From positions 161,260,849 to 161,324,848 of the forward strand of contig NC_081413.1 in NCBI RefSeq assembly GCF_030272615.1: DNA of 64,000 bases, in the 5' to 3' direction. A program made the translations under genes and the position numbers. Source of the DNA: Cryptomeria japonica. Its lineage: Eukaryota > Streptophyta > Pinopsida > Cupressales > Cupressaceae. How positions within the stretch are numbered: position 1 is the stretch's first letter; every line of letters begins with the position of its first letter. Below are positions 22,000 through 32,860 of this stretch, piece by piece. The notes beneath the pieces were generated by a model. That model had not been told where the DNA came from and did not search any database. It saw only the letters and a list, made by a program, of their open reading frames with translations.

Positions 22000-23122
22000 T
22001 GATGAATACTAAGAGGGGGGAGATGAATTAGTATACCAAAAAATATTGAACTCAAACTCTTAAACAGTTTAGCAATTAACTAGTATAACAGATTTACTAA
22101 CAAACCGATTAAGATAAATGCAAACCAAACAACAAATAAAGCATTCACCCACAAGAGCCCAATCACCATAACACAAGAAGTTTTGAAGTGGAAAACCAAA
22201 TGAGAAAAACCACGGTGAGCAGAAACTCACAAGTAACTATCTGTAGAATAGAAATCAGATTGGTTAAGGTCATACAATGTTCTTCACCAGAATAGATCCT
22301 GCTAGGAATCTAGATCTCTATTAGGAGATAAGCCCTGTTAAAGACTACCTTGTGAGAGATTTCAGATTCACAATTGTGAACCACCTTGTTAGAGGATTTA
22401 CAAAGGCTTTGTTGGGCCTACCCGGTTAAGGGTTTCAGACTTGTTGAAGATATGAGTAATCAACAAGTAGATGATCTAGATACTAGCACAATATGCTTGG
22501 TTAGATCCTTGATAGCTCATTGTTAATGCACATTTAACATTACTTCAGTCTTCAATATCTCCACACTCTGTTTCTTCACACAAACCAAATCTTCTCTTCT
22601 ATAATCACACATACAAAACCCTCATCAACTAAAACCCTAGACATGATGTCCTTATAAAGGAGTCCGATTTCATGTCTGTCCAATAGGATTACATTACAAG
22701 TTCCTAAGTTCAGTGCATCTAGACACATTTGGTAACATGACACAAAATCACCGCCAAAGTGTCTGTGGATGTTAACTCATCACAGAAATACCGATTGGTA
22801 ACTCATCAAAGAGTAATATCAGTTCATACATTTTACCGATTACTGGTTGTCAAAATGAAGACTGGAAAAATGTTAACTACCGCTTTGTTCCTTTGTACCA
22901 CTTGAGATCCTCGAACCACTTGAGGTTTTCATACTGCTTTGGGTCTTTAGTTAGTTTGTGACCGGTAAAAACCTTCTACAAAAGACCGATAGTCTAAAGA
23001 CTATAATACATAATACCGGTTGGAACAATTATCGGTTGAGCATAACTCATACATAAAGAAAGTGATCTCAAAACAACTTTGTATCCATCAATGGCAATCA
23101 CAGCATCATCAAAATGCCAACA
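22000..23122 (-). repeat. 5' LTR of element B (right copy, intact)
   Basis: 1123 bp, from TGATGAATACT to AAAATGCCAACA on the plus strand. It carries the hairpin motif at 22186-22220. Element A RT sequence follows at once. Confidence 0.92.
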
Positions 23123-23512
23123 GTAGTCAGATACAAAGCTAAATTGGTATGTGAAGGTTATGCATAGGAAGAAGGAGAAGACTATGGAGAGACATTTGCA
23201 CCAGTTGCTAGATTGTAAGGTGTTAGGACTCTACTTGCATTTGTAGCATATAGGGGATTCAAAGTATATCATATGGATGTGAAGTCATCCTTTCTAAATG
23301 GAATACTGGAAGAGGAAGTATACATTGAACAAATAGATGGTTATGCTTTGACTGATGAAAAGGATATGGTGTGTAAACTTCAAATGGTACTATATGGTTT
23401 GAAGGAAGTATCAAGAGAATGGTATGAAAGAATACATTCACACCTGATGAAGATAGGTTTCTAGAGAACTAGTGAAGACAATAATATATATCTCAAGTCT
23501 GAAGGAGATAAG
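23123..23512 (+). pseudogene. Element A reverse transcriptase, N-terminal part
   Basis: The sequence re-enters the A polyprotein in the RT region. It includes 'KAKLVCEGYA', '[10 protein letters not shown]', the conserved 'MDVKSSFLNG' and 'EEEVYIEQ', and a degenerate 'LYGLKEVSREW'. Stops lie near 23190, 23217 and 23461. It continues at 30167 beyond element C. The part of A between 11182 and here (integrase core, linker) is missing. Confidence 0.88.
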
Positions 23513-24571
23513 TGTTGGTATTTTGGTATAGTTTTGTATTTGATGTAAACACCTACTAAACACTTATCAACTCTGGCACTTTGGAGAATCAACAACATTC
23601 ACCAGCAAGCAAGTGACTTATGTAGAGTCACTGGTATCTAGTACACTGATAGGATATAATGTTCACCAACACTTGGAATAGCATGGAAAACACCTGGTTA
23701 TGTCGAAGACATCGTTTGGACACTTTGTCTTGGAGTTTTGGTCATTGGCATATTTTGTATTTGCATATTTGTTGTTACTGACAAATAGGTCCAGGATATA
23801 CACCAGTAGGTTTATCTTTTCCAGATCAGCACGACACACTATGGAGATGTCTTATTATTGTTGTAAATGCATCAAGCCAACATGTTGGATCGGTTATTGC
23901 ATCAGACATTGTTTTATTTGTAAATTGATTTTATTATAATATTCTTTAGAGCCGACCTACTAAAATTGGTCTTAAGTTATGATATAAATGTAAGATCTTA
24001 TTTGTAAGATCATGTGTGGAATGCAAAAAAGAATTGTGTGAAGGTATATGCAAGAATAAGTAGAGCTATACGCACAGACATCATTTGAAGGTTGAAGGAG
24101 GGTTTTTGTGAAGACAAGTAGAACTACACTAGTACTGAATCCAGCATAGAAAGATGCTAATTTGAGCAGTACATATTTATTGGATTTAACCATCCAATTG
24201 TAGTCAGCGTGACTCCTATTTGTGTTTGAGCAGTGAGCTCTAGGTGCTTGGCCTTTCTGCATGTGTAGACCCCATTTGTATACACATACTATCTGCAGTA
24301 GTATCATCTGATTGTGGGTAACGTTTCCCACCATGGTTTTTCCCCTTATAGGGTTTCCACGTAAAAATATTGGTGTTATATGTTGTGGATGACTTTCTCT
24401 TTTTGTTTCATGCATTAATCTTTACCAGTATTACAATTAACTGATAAAACTATCTACCGACATAAAAGACTGGTTTATGGTATTAATCATTAAAGTTGGT
24501 AAAGTTGTTTTTGGTTTGAATTTGTTAGACAACTAATTCACCCCCCTCTCAGTTGTCTCCAGGACCTAACA
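23513..24571 (+). repeat. 5' LTR of element C
   Basis: It starts TGTTGGTATTTTGG and ends GACCTAACA. The hairpin motif is at 24325-24362. It aligns with 29105-30166 with mostly transitional differences. Confidence 0.95.
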
Positions 24572-24573
24572 AT

Positions 24574-24585
24574 TGGTATCAGAGC
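24574..24585 (+). other. Primer binding site of element C
   Basis: TGGTATCAGAGC, two bases after the LTR; initiator tRNA-Met type. Confidence 0.93.
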
Positions 24586-24627
24586 TTAGTCCTCTTTTTG
24601 TAGAAGTTAACAACTTGAGGAGATCCA

Positions 24628-25726
24628 ATGTCTACTAACTATTTTAGGAAGGACAGTCCTAAACTTGATGGAACCAACTATGGTATATGGAAGATCAAAA
24701 TGGAGACACATCTGCATTGCATTGGAAAGGAAATCTGGGATGTTACAAAGAATGGCTATACAACTCCTACAATGAGTCAGCCTAATCCACCAAACTTGGC
24801 TAAAGACAAAGAAAATGATTGCAAAGCAAGAGAAGCACTTTTGAGCACATTAAAAGATCAACAAATCATGGGATTATCAGATAGATCAACTGATAAAGCT
24901 ATTTGGGATCATTTGGAAACACTGAATGAAGGAGATTCCACAGTCAAAATTGCAAAACTTGAAAGCTTCCAGGTCAGGTATGAAATTCTGAAAAATGGAA
25001 GAAGATGAAAGGATTTCTACTTTTATGGAAAGAGTAAATGAAATTGTTTTGGGTATTAAATGTTGTGGAGGAACCTTAAGTGAAGATGAAATTGTTTCAA
25101 AAGTTTTCAGAGGATTTCCATCGGCATATAAAATGAAGGTTACTGCTATAAATGAGTTAAGAACAATGCCTAATACATCAATAACTAGGGATACATTGAT
25201 TGGAAAACTTTCATCTTTTGAAATTGAGGAATTTGGTCCTGTTGCTACTATAAAGACAGATTTAGCTTTTAAGGCATCAACATCATCTGCACCATCATTT
25301 GACAAGTCTGATTGGAAATCCTTTTATGCAAGAGAACTTGAGGAAAGTAGGAGAGAAAATGAAGAACTTGAAGAACTTGAAGCACTATTTGCAAGGAAAA
25401 TGCCTAAAGGTCTAGTTGGAAGTAAGTATGAAGATAAATCACCCTTTAAATGCTTTAACTATAATAAAATTGGTCATATGGCTTCTAGATGCCTCGATAG
25501 ACATGCTAGATTAAGAGAAGAAGCTAGGAGAACATACAAGCCTAACCCTGAATATCCAAGATACATATTTAAGAAGAATAAAAATATATCTTGTTATCTT
25601 GCTGATGAAGGAGTGACTGATGATTCTAATGAGGATCCGACAAACAATGGATGGGTTTTTTGTTGCTATAATAGAAGATCAACTAGCACCTACTATTCAA
25701 TTGGTAGAGCAAGCCCTGATAGCTAA
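24628..25726 (+). pseudogene. Copia gag of element C
   Basis: The ATG at 24628 lies 42 bp after the primer site. The first frame (to 25008) gives the N-terminal gag ('LDGTNYGIWKIKMETHLH') with a UBN2-like region. The second frame, from about 24997, continues it ('FMERVNEIVLGIKCCGG'). The zinc knuckle is CFNYNKIGHMASRC, in which the second Cys has become Tyr, probably destroying zinc binding. A second frameshift in the T-run near 25653-25659 joins gag to the protease frame. Confidence 0.9.
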
Positions 25727-27119
25727 AATTGAAGTTAAGGATGAATGGATCATTGATTCAAGATGCTCACATCATCTGAATGGTGATAAAAGTAAATTCT
25801 TGAACTTTCAGGAATATAATGGAGGTCTAGTAAGATTTGGAGATGACAAAGCTTGTTTGATCAAAGGTAAAGGTACAATATCTCTTGATGGTAAGTATAA
25901 TACTGACAATGTTTACTATGTTGAAGGTTTAAAGAATAATCTTTTGAGTGTTGGTCAATTAGTTGAGAAAGGATTTCAGTTACAATTCAAAAATGGAAAA
26001 TGCAAAACCATGAATAGATCTGGTTTGGAAATTGCAATCGGTAATCAAAATAGAGGTAATATCTTTCATTTGAATAACAGTGAAAAGACATGCTTGATTG
26101 CACATATTGATGAAAGTTGGCTATGGCATAGGAGACTCTGTCATGTAAATTTTGATTGCATGGTAAAAATCAGTACTACTAATGCAGTTAGAGATTTACC
26201 TAAAATTGTCAAACCTCACAATACAGTATGTAAGGAATGTCAATTTGGAAATCAAGTTAGAGCTACTTTCAAAAGTATTCTAGAAAAATCAAATAATTCT
26301 CTTGACTTAATTCATATAGATTTATGTGGTCCAGCTAGAACTAAAAGTTTGCAAGGTGATAGATATTTCATGCTAATCATTGATGACTACTCTAGAATGT
26401 GTTGGGTTACTTTTCTCAGAGAAAAATCAGAAGCACTTGGAAAGTTCAAACTGTTCAAAGAAATGGTAGAGAATGAAACCGGTAAGAAAATCAAATGTCT
26501 GAGATCGGATCAAGGAGAATAATTTACATCTAAGGAATTTAATGCATTATGTGAAGTGAATGGAATCAAAAGACAACTATCAGCATCCCAGACACCACAG
26601 CAGAATGGAGTTGTTGAAAGGAAAAACAAAACTCTCTTGGATGCAGCTAGAAGTATGTTATCAGAAGTAAATCTACCACATGTGTATTGGAGAGAGACAG
26701 TAAGTACAACGGTCTATACATTCAACAAAGTTCACATCAAAGGTGAAATCGGTAAGACCCCTCATGAACTATGGTTTGGTATTACTCCTACTCTTAATAG
26801 AATATTTGGAAGTAAATGTTGTATTAGAAGGGATGAGTATATTGGCAAATTTGATCCTAGAAGTGATGAAAGAATATTTCTTGGTTATTTATCTAAGAGC
26901 AAGGCATATAGATGTTTTAACAAAAGATTGCAGAAAATTGTTGAGAGTACAAATGTGAAGATTGATGAACAATTTAGAGGAACTTCAAGGTATATAGACT
27001 CTGAACCGGAAACATAGATTCTAACAAATGAACCTACATTGAACCCATCAATATAGAATGAAGATCCAGTTACACCAGTATCATCTGAAAATTCCACAGT
27101 AACTAAAGAACAACAACAA
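25660..27119 (+). pseudogene. Protease and integrase part of pol, element C
   Basis: The protease region starts near 25742 with WIIDSRCSHHLNGD, where the catalytic DSG has become DSR. The GAG-pre-integrase zinc region follows (LWHRRLCHVNFD ... CKECQFGN). The integrase core shows the acidic triad context: 'IDLCGP', 'LRSDQG' directly before a TAA stop at 26520-26522, and 'QNGVVERKNKT'. The C-terminal GKTPHELW and FGSKC regions are present. More stops lie at 27015 and 27054. With these changes it should be inactive. Confidence 0.92.
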
Positions 27120-28778
27120 ATGAAGACACCCCAGTATGTAAGACTGAATCACTTTGAAGATCAGATAATTGGGAACAAGTATAAAGGAGTTATGACAAGA
27201 GGAAGACTAGAAAATGAAGAGGTATGTATTATTTCTCAAATTGAACCATCATCAATTAATGAGGCATGTGAAGATAAACATTGGATTAAAGATATGGAAG
27301 AGGAACTAGAACAAATTGAGAAAAATAACACATGGACATTAGTTCCCCGGCCTAAAGACAAAAATGTGATTGGAACAAAGTGGGTATTCAGAAACAAACT
27401 TAATGAAGATGGTAAGGTAATCAGGAATAAAGCAAGACTAGTGTGTAAGGGATATTCTTAGAAAGAAGGAATTGATTATAATGAAACCTTTGCACCAGTA
27501 GCTAGAATTGAGGCAGTCAGATTATTTTTGGGTTTTGCAGCACACAAGAACTACAAAGTATATCAAATGGATATTAAATGTGTATTTCTAAATGGAGATC
27601 TTGAAGAAGAAGTATACATTGAACAACCTGATGGATTTTCTTTGACAAATAACAAAGATATGGTTTGCAGGTTAAGGAAAGCTTTATATGGGTTGAAGCA
27701 AGCTCTAAGAGCTTGGTATGCAAGATTGGATAAGTATCTTTTGAAGATTGGTTTTTCTAAAGGTAATGTTGACAACAACTTATATTATAAAGTGACAAAT
27801 GATGGCATCTTGGTTATAGAAGTTTTTGTTGATGATATAATCTTTGGAGGAGAAGATGAATTATGTAAAGAGTTTTCTATTGAAATGCAACAAGAATTTG
27901 AAATGTCTATGATTGGAGAAATATAATTCTTTTTAGGATTGCAGATTTCACAGACTGATAAAGGTATATTCTTGAGTCAATCCAAGTACTTCAAGGAGTT
28001 ATTAAAGAAATTTGGGATGGAGAACTCTAAACCAGTAAGCACACCTATGACTACAAATGACAAATTATCACTAAGGGATGAATCTACACCTGTTAATCCG
28101 ACTAGGTACAAATCTATGATAGAAGGTTTACTGTATTTGACACAAATAAGACCTTATATCATGAATGCAATATGTATTGTTTCAAGATTTCACAGTAATC
28201 CTAGAGAAAATCATGAATCAGTAGTGAAAAGGATTTTCCTATACTTACAAGGCACTACAAATCTTGGATTATGGTATCCTAGAGATGAAAACTTTGAATT
28301 ATGTGAATACACAGATGCAAATTGGGCAGGAGATGTGGATGATAGAAAAAAGACCATTGGTGGAGGATTTTTTCTTGGAAGCAGATTAATTTCTTGGTTG
28401 AGTAAGAAACAAAGTTGTACATCTTTATCAACAGCTGAATTAGAATATGTTGCAGCAACAACCAACTGTACACAGGTACTATGGCTTAAGAAAATGTTGA
28501 AAGATATAAAGGTAAAATGCAAGGAACCTATTACTATCTTTTATGATAACACTGCATCAATTGATATATCTAAGAATCTAGTATTACATTCTAAAACCAA
28601 ACATGTCTCTATCAAACTGAATTTTCTAAGGGAAAATGTTGAAGCAAAAGAAATTAAAATGGTTTATGTGAATACTAAAGAACAGATTGCAGATATTTTC
28701 ACAAAACCTCTGCCTAAGGAGACTTTTGAATATCTTAGAGACCAGCTTGGGGTCATATCCCCACCGGTAGAAACTTAG
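27120..28778 (+). pseudogene. Reverse transcriptase and RNase H of element C
   Basis: The frame is the same as the upstream integrase. RT begins around 27270 ('WTLVPRPKDKNVIGTKWVF') and includes '[18 protein letters not shown]', '[20 protein letters not shown]' and the catalytic FVDD box at 27825-27836 ('FVDDIIFGG'). RNase H follows, with 'YTDANWAGDVDDRKKT' near 28308 and 'STAELEYVAA' near 28430. It ends ISPPVET at 28778. Stops at 27459 and 27924 break the frame; no indels are needed to read it. The enzyme would copy element RNA into DNA inside particles. Confidence 0.94.
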
Positions 28779-28935
28779 ATAGTTGATGATAGTCATCAAC
28801 CGACAGAAATAACAGAGAAATCTTTTACTCCGGCTTTGATGAGAAAGCTACTTCTCAAGGGGAGTAGTTGGTATAGTGAATTGGTTGGTATTTTGTATCT
28901 GAAAAATGGTCTTTATATTTCTTTGGCATTTGATG

Positions 28936-28950
28936 TCAAAGGGGGAGAGA
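28936..28950 (+). other. Extra polypurine-like tract upstream of the true one, element C
   Basis: TCAAAGGGGGAGAG occurs about 155 bp before the real polypurine tract at 29091-29104, in the same 'tgatgtcaaagggggag' context. Confidence 0.6.
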
Positions 28951-29090
28951 TTGGTATGGAAAAATGCAAGGAAAACTCATGTCACTCCCAGGTTGAGAGA
29001 TTGTTACTTTGGGGAGATTATTGGTTTTTGGTATTTGGCATTTCTGGTTTGGCACTTTGATGGTTTTTCCATCTTGTGTTGCCATCAATG

Positions 29091-29104
29091 TCAAAGGGGG
29101 AGAC
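29091..29104 (+). other. Polypurine tract of element C
   Basis: TCAAAGGGGGAGAC directly before the 3' LTR; it primes plus-strand DNA synthesis in this element class. Confidence 0.88.
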
Positions 29105-30166
29105 TATTGGTATTTTGGTATGGTTTTTTCATTGATGTCAATACCTACTAAACACTTATCAACTCTGGCACTTTGGAGAATCAACAAAATTCACTGACAA
29201 GCAAGTGAATTATGCATAGTCACCGGTATCTGGTACACTGATAGGATATAATGTTCACCGACACTTGGAATAGCATGGAAAACACCTGGTTATGTCAAAG
29301 ACATCATTTGGATACTTTGTCTTGGATTTTTGGTCATTGGCATATTTTGTATTTGCATATTTGCTGTTACAGGCAAATAGGTCCAGGATATACACCAACA
29401 GGTTTATCTTTTCCAGATCAGCATGACACGCTATGGAGATGTCTTATTATTGTTGCAAATGCATCAAGCCGACATGTTGGATTAGTTATTGCATCAGACA
29501 TTGTTTTATTTGTTAATTTATTTTATTATAATATTCTTTAGAGCCGACCTACTAAAATTGGTCTTAAGTTATGATATAAATTTAAGGTCTTATTTGTATG
29601 ATCATGTGTGGAATGCGAAAAAGAATTGTGTGAAAGTATATGCAAGAATAAGTAGAGCTATACACGCAGACATCATTTGAAGGTTGAAGGAGGGTTTTCG
29701 TGAAGACAATCAGAACTACACCGGTACTGAATCCAGCATAGAAAGATGCTAATTTGAGTAGTACATCCTTATTGGATTTGACCATCCAATTGTAGTCAGT
29801 GTGACTTCTATTTGTGTTTGAGCAGCGAGTGTTAGGCACTTGGCCTTTTTGCATGTGCAGACCACATTTGTATACACATACTATTTGCAGTAGTATCATC
29901 TGATTGTGGGTAAGGTTTCCCACCGTGGTTTTTCCCCTTACAGATTTTCCATGCACAAATATTGGTGTTATGTGTTGTGGATGACTTTGTCTTTTTGTTT
30001 CATGCATTAATCTTTACTGGTATTACAATTAACTGATAAAACTGTCTACTAGCATAAAAGACTAGTTTACTAGTATTAATCATTAAAGTTGGTAAAGTTG
30101 TTTTTGGTTTGAATATGTTAGACAACTGATTCACCCCCTCCTCTCAGTTGTCTCTGGGACCTAACA
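29105..30166 (+). repeat. 3' LTR of element C
   Basis: It begins TATTGG, having lost the canonical TG, and ends CCTAACA before the ATAAG duplication. The hairpin motif is at 29917-29955. Confidence 0.94.
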
Positions 30167-31132
30167 ATAAGATACTGGTTAGTGAAGTGTTTGTGGATGA
30201 TATCATATTTGGGGGAAATGATGACATGTGTGATGAATTTGCAAATTAGATGAAAAGTGAATTTGAAATGTCTCTAGTAGGAGAGATAAAATTCTTCATA
30301 GGTTTGAAAATTCAACAGATGAAGAGTGGTATCTTTATCACATAGTCCAAATATGTGAAAGAAGTATTAAAGACATTTGGAATGGGAGACTATAAACCAG
30401 TTGGTACACCAATGGTTATAGGTTGTAAACTGTATAAGGAGGATGATGCCACATCCATTGATGAAAAGGAGTACAGGTCAATGATAGGGAAATTGCATTA
30501 TGTTGTTCACAACAAATTGGATATTGCTCATGGAGTTGGATTAGTTGCTAGATTTCAGAAAAACCCAAAGGAGACACACATGATTGAAACTAAAAGGATA
30601 TTCATATATTTGAAAGGTACTATTGATTATGGATAATGCAGTTAACTTTGATTTGAAGATTTATATAGATGCAAACTGGGCAGGAAATGTTGATGACAGG
30701 AAGAGCACAACTGGTGGTGCATTCTTTCTTGGAGGAAGACTTGTATCTTAGAGCAACAAGAAGCAGAGCTGTATATCACAATCCACTGCTAAAGCTAAAT
30801 ATGTTGTAGCGTATATGAATTGTACCCAAGCAATCTGGATGAAACACATTCTAGAAGGATTCAAGTTGAAGATCATAGAACCAGTAAAGATTTTATGTGA
30901 TAACACCAGTGCAATAAATATTTCAAAGAACTCGGTGTTGCATGCTAGAACCAAGAATATTGAGCTGAAATATCATTTCTTGAGGGAGAAATTATAGAGT
31001 AAAGATGTGTTATTGGATCATGTATCTACTAAGGAGCAACTAGTGGATATCTTTACTAAACCTCTGCCTAAGACTAATTTTGAGTATCTTAGAGGTCAGC
31101 TAGGGTTTGTGCCCCTACATGAGGTCAATTGA
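30167..31132 (+). pseudogene. Element A reverse transcriptase (C-terminal part) and RNase H
   Basis: The RT of A resumes right after element C with the catalytic FVDDIIFGG box near 30190-30215. 'MSLVGEIKFFIGLKIQQ', the thumb region and RNase H ('DANWAGNVDDRKSTTGG' near 30668, 'STAKAKYVVAYMNC' near 30783) follow, and it ends at 'HEVN' with the TGA at 31130. Stops lie at about 30248, 30342, 30634, 30750 and 30996, and there is a frameshift near 30634-30650. It is more decayed than the same region in element C. Confidence 0.92.
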
Positions 31133-31293
31133 GTAGATGTGGAAGACATCAGTCCCAGAGCTAATTGAAGAATATTGAAGTAAGATTGGTGTAGAGTGGA
31201 GTTATTCCACAGGGGGAGTATCAAATTACAAATCGTTGATACAGAATAGTGAAGTATGACACTACATGTTTTACTTTCACTTTGGAATTGTTG

Positions 31294-31307
31294 TCAAAGG
31301 GGGAGAA
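31294..31307 (+). other. Extra polypurine-like tract upstream of the true one, element A
   Basis: TCAAAGGGGGAGAA lies about 210 bp before the real tract at 31503-31515, echoing the same arrangement in element C. Confidence 0.6.
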
Positions 31308-31502
31308 GAACTATATGATTATAGAGAAGAATTGTATGATTGATAGAGAGAAGAACTGTAACTAGTTACCAAATGAAGACATGGAGACTCAGTTGAAGGA
31401 GAGTACATGGTAAAATGTAAACCAAGATTCCTATACCTGTGTATGTGCATTACTCTCAATCATCACAATCAAGGGTATTGATATTTGTATTACCATCAAT
31501 GA

Positions 31503-31515
31503 CAAAGGGGGAGAT
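31503..31515 (+). other. Polypurine tract of element A
   Basis: CAAAGGGGGAGAT immediately before the 3' LTR. Confidence 0.88.
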
Positions 31516-32855
31516 TGTTGGTATTTGATTGAAGATTGCATTGATGTACTATTAAGAATGTTGTTTTGCAATCGGTAGTTGAGAAAGTGAAGGAAACCGA
31601 TATTAGTTTAGAAGCAATGAGATCAACTGGTAACCCTACCTGTTGATGTGCCAAACCCTAACTGATGGAGCTTGGTGAATTGGTTGTATTGATTTATGAT
31701 CAAATGGTGAATGGTGATGATTATGCCACATATATGCATGTTGTATGTGATGAGTTTCCAGTCATTTTTGGTGCTTAGAGATAATGGTTTTATCTTGGGA
31801 ATGAGCGAGTACATTGCATGATGAGGACACCATGTGATGAGTTACATGAATCTATGAGCGGTGATCAAGGAGCGGTTGAGGTTGTCTTGTACAATGTGCT
31901 GATGTTTGTTATGTAATTTAATGATCATACTTGAACCGATTTGTTTGTGATGTGTTGTGGACCTATTGTTTTTCTTATAAGGTTGATGAGTTGTTTTTTT
32001 GTAGTGTTGGAAATTTTGGTTAAGTGTCAGTGTGATGGATTGCCAAACTAGAAGGAGTATTTATAGTATGTGTGAATTCGGATAGGAGCATGGAAAGGAT
32101 ATTATCAACCAGAGCAGTGCTATTTACTAGATCAACAAACCCCTATTGTTCTATAACAATTACAACAGTTAAATCCATTAACTAGGTAAGCTTTAATAGG
32201 CTTAGTGCTATCTAAATTCTATAACCAGGTGATCCATTAGCTTGGATTTCAAATCCTCTATCGAGGTTACTCCTAACAGGGTATTTCTTCTAATAGGGCA
32301 TTATAGTCAATCCCTTAACCAGGTGGTCCCTAACAATATTTGTTCCTAACATGAAATTTTGTAAAGCTTTAATAGGATTGGCTCCTAACATGGTGAACTT
32401 TAGAAGAGTTCAGAATACTCGTGGGTATTCATCCCCATTGTGGTTTTTCCCATTTGGGTTTCCACGTCAAAAATTATTGTGTCAAGTGGTGAATGGTTTT
32501 TGTGGTTATGTTTTCTATGGTTAATTTTCTTAACTATTAAATCCACTTAGTTATGTTAAGATGACCGACAATAATCTAAAATGTTCTTTTACTATTGTCA
32601 GTAAAGTATTTTGAGGTATTGGTTAAATGGTTTGGGAGTTTTAGATTTGTTATACTATTATTTTGATATGACAATCAACCGGTATACTTGACAGTGCTAT
32701 TGAAGTTTGAATTTCAGTGTTTGAACTAGTTTGTTCAGTGATTGACTTGTGAGATTGTTTTTAAGTTTGGAGAAAGTTAAGTTAGTTTTCCATCTACTGA
32801 TTCACCCCCTCCCCTTAGTAGTTGTCTAGATCCTTATTGATTCATTATATCATCA
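31516..32855 (+). repeat. 3' LTR of element A
   Basis: It starts TGTTGGTATTTGATTG and ends ATATCATCA before the TATAC duplication. It is about 60 bp shorter than the 5' LTR. The hairpin motif is at 32433-32468. Confidence 0.93.
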
Positions 32856-32860
32856 TATAC

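Larger units (their letters stand above)
11926..23122 (-). mobile_element. LTR retrotransposon B, non-autonomous, with gag and a large unknown ORF
   Basis: The LTRs are 11926-12988 plus 17168-17227 (split by element D) and 22000-23122. Each is 1123 bp once D and its duplicated GAAAG are removed. On the minus strand the primer site TGGTACCAGAGCC (21985-21997) follows the right LTR, and the polypurine tract CAAAGGGGGAGAT (17228-17240) precedes the left LTR. The body of about 4.8 kb carries gag (21949-20668) and a second frame of about 930 codons (20217-17424). No protease, RT or integrase motif is visible. No target duplication can be read because the left flank is another B copy. Confidence 0.88.
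23513..30166 (+). mobile_element. Copia retrotransposon C, near-complete
   Basis: The duplication ATAAG lies at 23508-23512 and 30167-30171. LTRs are 23513-24571 (1059 bp) and 29105-30166 (1062 bp). The primer site is at 24574-24585 and the polypurine tract at 29091-29104. It encodes gag, protease, integrase, RT and RNase H in Copia order. Pol, from about 25660 to 28778, stays in a single frame and is interrupted by five stop codons only. Gag has two frameshifts. It sits inside the RT of A and is therefore younger than A. Confidence 0.95.
2673..32855 (+). mobile_element. Copia LTR retrotransposon A (outer element, four times invaded)
   Basis: The element is flanked by a perfect 5-bp duplication TATAC at 2668-2672 and 32856-32860. 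Its LTRs are 2673-4071 and 31516-32855. It has a tRNA-Met-type primer site (4074-4085) and a polypurine tract (31503-31515). The internal order is gag, protease, GAG-pre-integrase/start of integrase, RT, RNase H, which is the Copia order. The domains are separated by inserted elements G, B (with D inside it) and C. Part of integrase and the start of RT are missing at the B insertion. Several stops and frameshifts make it inactive. Confidence 0.93.
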
